Below are positions 55,814-64,000 of a stretch of DNA of 64,000 nt, piece after piece. Under the pieces are notes generated by a model, which was given only the letters and a program-made list of their open reading frames with translations, did not search any database and was not told where the DNA came from. Within the stretch, counting starts at the first letter, position 1, and the number at the start of each line of letters is the position of its first letter. Source of the DNA: Lonicera japonica (lineage: Eukaryota > Streptophyta > Magnoliopsida > Dipsacales > Caprifoliaceae); contig CM038465.1 of NCBI GenBank assembly GCA_021464415.1, positions 25,926,990 through 25,990,989 of the forward strand. The letters run 5' to 3'. A program made the translations under genes and the position numbers.

Positions 55814-56750
55814 TGACTAATATCGCTGAATTCCAAGTCCAAAAGGTTGAGGTGTCTGTTCAAAATTCTGAAGGGGGTTCCTTTGGGGATACAAAACTTA
55901 ATGGTACCAATTATTGCATTTGGAAGAAAATTATGTTTGCTTTTCTCCACATGATACATAAAGTGGGATATGTAAATGATACAATCAAAGCTCCCAATGA
56001 AGCAGATATTGTGACTTTGGATATATGGGAAGATGATGATGGGTATGTGATGTCCGTATTGTACAAAGTAATGGCTAATGATGTCTTACAGATGGCAGAG
56101 GAGTGTGAAACCTCTGAAGCCATATAGAAGACGTTGGGGGACCTCTACACCACTAAATCTGACTTCATCTAGGTTCATGAATTAATGTGCAAAACTGACG
56201 GAATGCGACATAATGGGCAACCAGTGTCGGCGTTTTTTACTAAATTGAAGAATGTTTGGGCAAAAAATGATCAGAAATGTCCTTGTAAGATCAAGAATCT
56301 CGAGGATATTGTGTGGTACCAAAAGGAAAAGGAACTTGAAAGGATTCATGCCTTCTTAGGAGGACTCAATGCTAAACATGGTAGTGCTAAAGGAGAGTTG
56401 CTCAGCATGCCCGAACCTCCCAGCCAGACTACAACCTTTGCATATATCAACAAGGATGAATCCCAACAAGACTGTCCACCCCACCTAGGATTCAGTCCAA
56501 GCCACCGGCAGCTTACAATCAACAACAGGGGTCACTTCCACTCCATCAGCAACGACCTCTCCCAGGCTCTAACCATCCAAAATGTACTTACTGTAATGAA
56601 TTGGGGCATATTCGAGAAACGTGTTAGAAACTACATCCGCATCTTAAACCTCAAAAGTATAGTTATCGTAACAATGGGAAATCTGCTACCTTTCAGTTGG
56701 TTCTAGAATCATATTTCTATGGCATAACTGGACATGATCATCACTCCTCA
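55814..56750 (+). pseudogene. Copia 3 gag
   Basis: The ATG at 55814 gives MTNIAEFQVQKVEVSVQNS, then the DUF4219/gag start LNGTNYCIWKKIMF. Stops occur at 56125 and 56170; the frame resumes at 56185 (MCKTDGMRHNGQPVSAFFTK, LERIHAFLGGLNAKH). The zinc-knuckle part after 56600 is frameshifted. This matches the UBN2-type gag of plant copia elements. Confidence 0.8.
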
Positions 56751-57990
56751 GGAAGGGTGACTCCCACTATATCAATTGCTGGTCGAGGTAAAATCGGCAT
56801 GACATTAAAGGTTTATAATTTTGTTAATTTTGACACTTGAATTATTCATTATGGAGCATCTGATCATATGACATAATAAATCTTATTTTATTCAGTTGTC
56901 TCCCCTACCAGTTTTTTATGTTATTAATTCTAATGGTGAAGCTTTTTTCTGTGTTAGGAACAGGGTATGTCCATATTACCCTGACTTTAGAAATTCATCA
57001 TGTTATATATGTTCTTGCATTATGTCATCATTTGCTATATATTCCCTAATTGAATACTAAATCCAAAATATTATGTGACCTTTTATCCCATGTATGTACT
57101 CTTTCAAGATCTTTTAACCAAAGAGGTAATTGGACGGGGGTATCTGAGGGGTAGATTGTTTCATCTGGATCAGATGTACGCCGAGGAGAGACCAGGAGCA
57201 CCATCCCGTGCCACTTTGATCTCAAATTCTGATAAACTAAGTGAAGTTTGGTTGTGGCATCGCCATCTAGGGCACCCATCTTTTAGTATTATGAAAGAAA
57301 CTATGCCTACTTTATTTATTGATGTTGATGAATCAGTTTTGCATTGTAAAACTTGTGTTTTGGCTAAGAGTCATCGTACTACTTATTCCTCCAGTATTTC
57401 TAATAAGAGTGTTATTCATTTTAAATTGATGCATTCTGATGTTTAGGGGCCCTCTAGAAAGTCCACTATTTCTGACATGCGATATTTTGTGTTTATTCAT
57501 TGATGATTATATGAGGCTGTCATAGGTAGTCCTACTTAAAACCAAAGATGAAGTCTTTTCAGCCTTTCAAGTTTTTTGCAATCTTATTCACATACAGTAT
57601 AATAGTACCATTAAAATTCTTCGGTCTGATAATGGGGGAGATTACGTCAATCACGTTTTTCATGAATTTCTTCAAACGTATGGTATTGTTCATCAAACCA
57701 CATGTCCTTCAATGCCAGAACAAAATGGAGTTTTTGAAAGAAATTAAAATATCAACACTTTTTTGATATAGCTCGTGCCCTTCTTTTTTGTGCTTGTATG
57801 CCTAAATACCTTTGGGGCAATGTGGTACAAGCTTTCTCCTACTTTATTAATTTCCTTCCTTCCAGTGTACTTTAGGGAAAGATTCCTCTTGAGGCACTTG
57901 TATCTCACATGTCGTGGCCATCTACTCATAAGTATAATGTCAGAAGGGGTACAAGTGTTATTATCCACCTACTCGTAAGTATTATGTCAC
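56751..57990 (+). pseudogene. Copia 3 protease remnant, GAG-pre-integrase and integrase
   Basis: The protease is barely recognisable near 56835-56880. GAG-pre-integrase is clear at 57220-57445 (WLWHRHLGHPSFSIMK, CKTCVLAKSHRTTY). Integrase core pieces follow with many breaks: LRSDNGG-like sequence near 57630 and QNGV-like sequence near 57720. The frame changes repeatedly. Confidence 0.75.
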
Positions 57991-58276
57991 TATGGATGTT
58001 ACTTTCTTCAAAGACATGAGTTATTTCTCTTCACCTGACTTTGCTCTTCAGGCAGAGAATTCATACTTCGAAGAGCTATCTCATTATAGGGAGGAAAATC
58101 CATAGGATATATATGCTGTTCCAGTTGACATCCAAATCCAGATAACAGTTCAGACACAAGAAATCATATATGCCCCCTCCACTACTGCTCATACTCCAAA
58201 TCCATAGCTTCTTCCTGGTGTCAAAAATCACTCATTCGAGGTATGTCCCCCACTAATACTATTAGTAATAAGTCTA

Positions 58277-59110
58277 GTGTGTTACCGAATTAGTCAAATC
58301 GTGGTTAACCAGCCAGAAGATATGAATCTTCCCTTCATGCTAAATCAAAGTATCCAGTTGCAATTTGTGAATCAAATATCTGCTATATCAGTTCCTGACA
58401 AAGTGCTGGATGCCTTGGATGATTCCAAATGGAGAAGAGCAATGGAGGAAGAGATGGAGGTGTTGCAAAAAAATAATACTTTGCAACTTGTTTCCCTGCC
58501 ACAAAGCAAGAAGGATGTAGGTTGTCGTTGGGTGTTTACGGTAAAGCATAATATATATGGATTTGTAAATCGATATAAAGTTCATCTTGTAGCCCACGGG
58601 TTCACTCAAACGTATATGATAGATTACGATGAGACATTTGCTCCTGTTGCAAAATGAATACTATTTGGGTTATACTATCTCTTGCGACGAGTTTTAATTG
58701 GCCCCTTCAACAGTTTGATGCCAAGAATGCTTTTATTCATGGAGAATTAGCTCAAGAAGTTTACATGGCTCTGCCCCAAGGGTATGTAGCAGCTTCTCTT
58801 GGTGATTTTGTCTGTAAATTGGAAAAATCATTATATGGGCTCAAATAGTCACCTCGTGCATGGTTTGAAAGATTCTCTTAGTTCATGAAGAAGGTGGGTT
58901 ATAGACAGAGTAACTCAAACCATACCCTATTTCTGAAGCACCAATAGGCAAGCTAACAGCTCTAATTATTTACGTCGATGATATGGTAATCATTGGTGAT
59001 GACATTATTGAGATTGATCGATTGAAAAAACAGTTGACCTTTGAGTTTGAAATGAAGGACTTGGGAAAACATAAATATTTCAACGGAAGTATATTCTTGA
59101 CTTCCTAGCA
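58277..59110 (+). pseudogene. Copia 3 reverse transcriptase
   Basis: WRRAMEEEMEVLQKNNTLQL, VGCRWVFTVKHN, DYDETFAPVAK and then, after a stop, FDAKNAFIHGELAQEVYMAL and SLYGLK lead to a YVDDM-like catalytic block near 58970. The order is as in plant copia RTs; several stops and indels. Confidence 0.82.
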
Positions 59111-59199
59111 GAAACAGGCATGTTGGATTGCAAGCTTGATAACACTCCTATTGAACATAATCATTCCTTAGCAGAGTATCCAGACTAAATATCGACTGA

Positions 59200-59816
59200 T
59201 CGAGCTTGATATCAAAGATTAATTGGGCGTTTATTCTATTTGGCCCATATTAAACCAGATGTAGCTTATGCCTCAGTGTGGTTAGTCAATTCATGCATAA
59301 TCTAAGTACAAGTCACATGGATGCAGTAATCAGAATTTTGAGATACTTGAAGTCATCCCTAGGAAGAGGAGTGTTATTTTTTAAACACAATGATTGTCTC
59401 GAAGTTTTTGATTTTACCAATGCAAATTGGGCTGGGAGTGTTACTGATAGAAGGTCGACTTCTGGGTATTTTACCTTTGTAGGAGGTAATCTTGTTACAT
59501 GGAATATACGAATTGATGTGGTTGCGAACTCTATTGTATGATCTGGCTTTCGAACCCAAAAATGCTATGCAGCTCTATTGTGACAACCGGGGTAGCCATT
59601 GATATATCGCAGAATCCAGTCCTGCATGATTGTAATAAACACGTGGAAGTTGATCCTCATTTCATAAAGGAAAAGCTATATGCTAATCTTATTAGCTTTC
59701 TTTTCGTCTCCACCGAAGAGCAGCATGCAGATATCCTCATAAAAGGTGTTTCAAGAAAAGCATTTTACAACTCACTGGGCAAGTTCGGCATGGTTAATGT
59801 ATATGCCCCAACTTGA
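59200..59816 (+). pseudogene. Copia 3 RNase H
   Basis: Family blocks: LVSQFMHNLSTSHMDAVIRI, LRYLKSSLGRGVLFF, ANWAGSVTDRRSTSGYFTFV and, after breaks, HVEVDPHFIKEKL and ADILIKGVSRKAF. It ends at the stop 59814-59816, adjacent to the polypurine tract. Confidence 0.82.
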
Positions 59817-59823
59817 GGGGGAT

Positions 59824-59980
59824 TGTTAACATTGGATACCATTGCTAGCATTGGATACCATTGTTAGCATTGGATTCCATTTACTTCATCATCAACCCTT
59901 AAACAAATCAAGAGAAAAATAAAAACACAATTCAATATCCCAACCAATCTCTAAAATCGTCTCCCTTCAATTATTTTGAC
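59824..59980 (+). repeat. Copia 3 3' LTR
   Basis: TGTTAACATTGGATACCATT... with the start unit repeated three times, ending near ATTATTTTGAC. Shares CATTTACTTCATCATCAACC with the 5' LTR. Confidence 0.75.
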
Positions 59981-60302
59981 TGAAAAAGGATATATGCATC
60001 ATTGGAATAAATTACTCTGGACAAGACTTTCCTCCATCTTAATGCTAGAAGGTGAATTTTAATCCAATCAAACATTATGAGGTGAGAAAGCAAACATCAT
60101 TTCTACGTTTTAAGATAGGTAAAACAAACACCACCTAAATTTATGTATATATAATTTATTAAGTAATCATAAGGTGAATATATAGAGAATTTTCTTTTTT
60201 AAGACATTTTGAGACATCTCAAATGCCATATAATTAAGCTCAATAGAAAAGACTTTTCTTTTTGAGAGATATGAAAATAATATATATTTTTTAAACTTCT
60301 TA

Positions 60303-60609
60303 GGTTCCGTTTGATAATAACATAGAAAAAGAAAATAAAAACACTTAATTTGGTAAAAAGTTAAAAAATAAGTTGAGATATGTGATAAGATGCTCTCTAG
60401 TTCATGCTCATTTTATGAGTAGATATCCTCCATCCTTCATAAGTTTTTGTGGAAAAATTTTCTTCCTCAAACAACAAAGAAAATTTGACCATGAAAAAAG
60501 TTACAATTAAGGTAAGAAGACATCTCATCACGAGTCAATTTATTTTCCAACTTCTCACATAAGTTAACTATTTTTTAATTTTTTTTTTCATATTGTTATC
60601 AAACGAACC
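60303..60609. mobile_element. MITE, same family as the one at 51288
   Basis: GGTTCCGTTTGATAATAACA pairs with the reverse complement of the right end (TTGTTATCAAACGAACC). It has similar length and interior phrases to 51288-51572 (for example AAAAATTTTC and CATCCTTCA blocks). The left flank is TTA; the right flank is TTTA, so the TSD is imperfect. Non-coding. Confidence 0.75.
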
Positions 60610-62162
60610 TTTATAATCAATATCGTGCAGGACATAACTGATAGTCATTACATGCCACTCTTGGTTGAATTTTCTATCCATTTTGTCGAGCCTTCGATAA
60701 AATTTCATGTCTATTGGGATTTGATTCATCCCCCATCAAGAATTGGTGCATGACAAATTCACATTTCGAGTTCCACACATGCTCTGTCTTCACTTTTTTA
60801 CCTTTCATAATTAGGCTGCTATTCTTTCTTACTTTTGACCATATACCAAGTCAAGGATACACAATATTGGACACAAGAAGTCAAGAATAAAATTGTTACC
60901 AAGGTTCTCGCACGATTGGTATGAGACTAACACAATTAGCTATTATTTTAATATTCAAACTCATGCTCTAGTAATTGTGCTATAATTTGATTGGCATGAA
61001 ATACACAACTTGATATTATATTAGGGTTCAAACTCACGTGTTAGCAATTGCACCTCCTACAATTGCTCCAGTGAAAAAAAAATTACATGTTAGAATTAAG
61101 TTTAAAAAAAATAAAAAATACTTGTACTATATATACACATATATAAAAGTTGGGGGCCATAAATTATTCGGGAAGTCGAGGTATGCCTCGGGCCGTCAAC
61201 ATATCTGACCATTAAATTGACAAATGTACAATGATAGCTTTGCTCGTAAAAAGGCCACATCATATATAACTATTTGAGTAGTTTAAGAGTCGTTATTATT
61301 TTGGTATCCAGATGTTTCACAAAGGTGTAATCATGTGTGCGCAGGGATGGATCTAGGATTTTTTGTGAGGTGGGCTGAACTCAAACTATATATATCTCAC
61401 AATTTGTTTTAGATCATCTAAACTTTGGTAGTACAATCAAGAAAACTAAACTTAATTTAACATTATGTTGTTTATAATTAAATTTCTTTTTAAATAACGC
61501 TACTGCTTTCTATTTGAGTGGTAGTATTTAGTTTAAATTCATACATGGGTTTTGTGTAAAATTTTATGCATTCGATAACAAAAACAATAAAAGAAAAAAA
61601 AATGGTTTATTTGCGCCAATTAAAGAGGGTTCAACAAAAAAATAAATAAAATAAAATAAAAATACATACCTAGAGATGCTACAGAAGACAATGGAGACAA
61701 AGAAGGGGAGAAGTAGTGGGAAAAAATGGAAAGAAGGGGGCACAAAACAGTAATCTAACATTATTGCACACATGAAACCAACCCCCAACATCCCTGCCAC
61801 TAATAAAAAATAGTAAAAACTTTTTCTTTTTCAAAAGTGTAAAAGAAAAGAGATCGATGAATATACATACCGGGCTTTTTGCAAATTTCAATGAATCTTG
61901 AATATTTGTCTTCTAAATTTAACTAAGCACCTTTCAAATTCTATCTACTTTCTTCACATTACTCATATGTCTTCCTATCTTCTCACCAATACTGCTCAAA
62001 TTATGAATTGGAGTTGAGGTGTTAAAATTAACCAAATTATGGTGTTTACTTTTGCTTCACATAAATTATTAGATTTACTTCATGTGTATACATAAAAAGT
62101 TTCTTTCACCAATATATATGATGGTGCAAATTATTAATTCAATTTATCCCGCCATCTCGAGC
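60610..62162. other. Intergenic DNA, no gene recognised
   Basis: AT-rich. A phrase CAGGGATGGATCTAGGATTT at 61341 resembles a common plant transposon terminus but has no visible partner. Frames on the minus strand at 61564-61891 are low-complexity Phe/Leu-rich shadows of A-rich DNA. Confidence 0.5.
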
Positions 62163-62340
62163 TGACACATGGCCATCCACGTTAGCTATTGTGCCTGTTT
62201 CTATACAAGGAGCTCGGAGGAGTCCTATTATGACTTTGTAAGAAGGATGGAGTTCCTTGAGGGCTGGGTATCTGCTCATGGGTCAATTGCGTATGGAAAA
62301 TTGTGAGGCTCGAGCTCCGGGGCTCTTTCGAGGAGCTCTG

Positions 62341-62380
<40 letters not shown>

Positions 62381-63000
62381 TCTCTCGCCCAACCACTCTG
62401 CCAAAGTGGTTAGCGAAAGCATGGGCGACTGTCAACTGCTTTGCAGAGCGCGCAGAACTCCCTTCACCTTCATTAAATGCACATCCACCACATTTAATGC
62501 ACCGGAATTCATAGAGAAGCAAGGTCAGAGTTGGTATTGGCCGAAGCATGGCCCCAGGCCTGCTCTAGAAGCTCTGGCCACACGTCTCCTCCGGTCATGT
62601 ATATACAAGAAGCATTTACTTCTCCTAACGACTAATTGATCATCAAGTTTCAATTGGGAAGAATCAGAAAGAGACAAAAAACACACCACAAACAAGCATA
62701 AAAAGACAGAAGCAGTGCTTGATAGCTGGCGTTAGAGTTCCTCAGTTAAAGAGACTAAACTATTGTTAGCACAACTTTCCTCTGTGAGTTTGTAATACTT
62801 GCTAGTTTATTATTAATACAAGGCAAGCCGAGCTCCTAGCTCCATTCCACAGGGGAGGATTGACCCGTATCTTCATACGAGGCCAACCTTCTCTATAAAA
62901 CCTTGACTCTCTTAAATTCAGCATCTTTACCTTTACTGTTCCAATTATTTGTCATAAACTTTTGACTGTGTGGTCTAAAATACCCATCCCATTTTTTAGC
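62163..63000 (+). repeat. Probable 5' LTR of Tat C, boundaries approximate
   Basis: TGACACATGGCCATCC at 62163 is a plausible LTR start and ...TTTTTTAGCA (63000) a plausible end, a few bases before a PBS-like TGGCATCGTATCTAGGA (63010). It contains a (CT)n run and a TATA-like CTATAAAACC near 62893. No second LTR is in the window, so the ends are inferred from context. Confidence 0.5.
62344..62378. repeat. (CT)n microsatellite
   Basis: About 17 uninterrupted CT dinucleotides inside the probable Tat C LTR. Confidence 0.95.
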
Positions 63001-63099
63001 ACTAAGAGTTTGGCATCGTATCTAGGAAAGACATTTTTTTTTTAAATTAAAAAGTCACATACCTACTCCGAAGCTAAAAATAAAATTCACTACATCTTC

Positions 63100-64000
63100 A
63101 AGACAAACTCAACCAGACCATATATTAGCCTTACAAGAACGGCAAGCCGCTCTTCAAATTCGAATTGATAGACTCTTAGTCCAGAGGCAAAGTCTCCAAG
63201 CTAGCATGAGAAGCAGGTCATCCTCAGCCTCCGTATCTGACAATGTTTGCCCAATCCCTCCTCGAGTCCCCGTCAGAGAAAGACTTAGAGGCCGTGGCAG
63301 AGGATCAAAGGTGAACAATGGCAGAAATGGTGAGCTCGAATCCCATCACTCCGACGCTAATCGGGAGACCTCTACAAAGTTGTGCGGCTCTCAATCCCCC
63401 CTCCACCAGCAAGATATCCACGGATTAACAGGGTTTGCGAAAGATGCCCAGATGAAGCTTCGCGATAGCGGGGTCCGAGCGTAGCCTACATCCCCTCTTG
63501 TCAAATAGAACTCTGGGGCGAGAGGTGAAAGTCAGACCAAGGGGATCTATTTTTAATAGGATCTCTCACAGAAAGTGAGTTGAAAAGGTTGAGAAAAGAT
63601 TGATGTCAAAAATGGAGGCCCAAATGGCAGAGGTGATGAGGACCATGGGTCATTTGGCAGGGAGGTCGGCAGTAGATCTGGTTAGGGACTCAAACTCCAT
63701 ATTTGCAGATTACCTTTAGAATTGTCTGGTCCCGAAAAAGTTTAGACTCCTAGCGCTAGAATCATACGATGGGATCATTGACCCAGTGGATCATTGGCAG
63801 CAATACTTAAACATGATGGGCTCCAGAATGGCCCAGATGGCGTGATATGCAGGGCTTTCATCACTACTTTAAAGGGAGTAGCCCGAACATGGAGCAACAG
63901 CCTGCTGCCAGGGTCAATCTCGAGTTCATAAGAGCTCGGTACCAAGTTCATTTCACATTTCATGGGAACCAAGCGACAATCCAGGACCTCCGCTCACCTC
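63100..64000 (+). pseudogene. Tat C gag, runs off the right edge
   Basis: One frame from about 63100 reads ALQERQAALQIRIDRLLVQR, then an Arg/Ser-rich stretch, to a stop at 63482-63484. Further on, in shifting frames: MEAQMAEVMRTMGHLAGR (63610) and PKKFRLLALESYDGIIDPVD (63735), matching the phrase 'P-KF+-P-L--Y-G--DP-DH' of Tat/RIRE2-type gags, then RARYQVHFTFHGNQA-like sequence near 63930. It is the 5' part of a third gypsy element, with several stops and indels. The interior lies outside the window. Confidence 0.75.

Larger units (their letters stand above)
55260..59980 (+). mobile_element. Copia 3: small-LTR Ty1/copia element, decayed
   Basis: Short LTRs (about 205 and 157 bp) flank a 4.3-kb interior with a PBS (TGGTATCAGAGG at 55466), gag, integrase, RT, RNase H and a polypurine tract (GAGGGGGAT, 59815-59823). 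Flanks TCAAA (55255-55259) and TGAAA (59981-59985) are a candidate TSD with one mismatch. Short LTRs and this gag type suggest an Ale-like clade, tentatively. Confidence 0.85.

Noticed and set aside
61341..61361. CAGGGATGGATCTAGGATTTT, like a plant transposon terminus
   Set aside because: No inverted partner or target duplication found nearby, so no element is called.
61564..61891. Two overlapping minus-strand frames of 70-78 codons rich in Phe and Leu
   Set aside because: Low-complexity products of A-rich DNA with no start context or family resemblance.

Overview
This window looks like a transposon graveyard from a flowering plant nuclear genome, probably a eudicot. The DNA is AT-rich, and almost every recognisable reading frame is Ty3/gypsy (Tat and chromovirus), Ty1/copia or PIF/Harbinger, with plant-type TG...CA LTRs and tRNA primer-binding sites. 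I see no intact host housekeeping gene, no tRNA or rRNA gene and no CRISPR.

Region 1 (1-14973) is a large Tat-lineage gypsy element on the minus strand, called Tat A here. Its 5' LTR (13269-14973), tRNA-Arg-type PBS, leader and a single-frame gag-protease-RT-RNaseH-aRH-integrase (12132-5254) are followed by two genes on the opposite strand. One is an unbroken 418-residue DUF7745/plant-mobile-domain-like ORF (3790-5046). The other is a four-exon plant mobile domain gene (814-3348) preceded by ten copies of a 68-bp minisatellite. The 3' LTR is not in the window. Tat A sits inside a decayed copia element whose 3' half is at 14974-19054.

Region 2 (19283-33973) is a PIF/Harbinger transposon with TIRs, a split transposase, a Myb/SANT-like second protein and a WD40 gene fragment. 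A copia element (22205-31347, TSD GTTTG) is inserted in its transposase. That copia is itself split by a second Tat element (Tat B, from 26983), and a deletion joins the Tat B gag to the end of the copia 3' LTR.

Region 3 (35399-53829) is a chromovirus, CRM-like by its integrase tail and by a pol frame that runs into the 3' LTR. It has 710-bp LTRs and TSD GGTTA. It is interrupted by a complete chromodomain-bearing Tekay/Del-type element (39535-48607) and by a solo Tat LTR (50154-52496, TSD GGTAC) that carries a MITE. LTR divergence counted by eye (about 18 differences in 710 bp outside, about 12 substitutions in 2005 bp inside) agrees with the nesting order.

Region 4 (53830-64000) holds a 223-bp tandem duplication, a decayed copia element (55260-59980), a second MITE of the same family (60303-60609), low-complexity DNA and the 5' end of a third Tat-like element (about 62163 to the right edge).

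Most premature stops in these single-frame polyproteins could arise by one C-to-T or G-to-A change, as expected for methylated, silenced repeats. The most unusual observation is that the palindrome TGTCGCGCGACA lies just upstream of the same TATAAATA box both in the Tat A LTR, driving gag-pol, and before the antisense ORF, suggesting a shared regulatory input.
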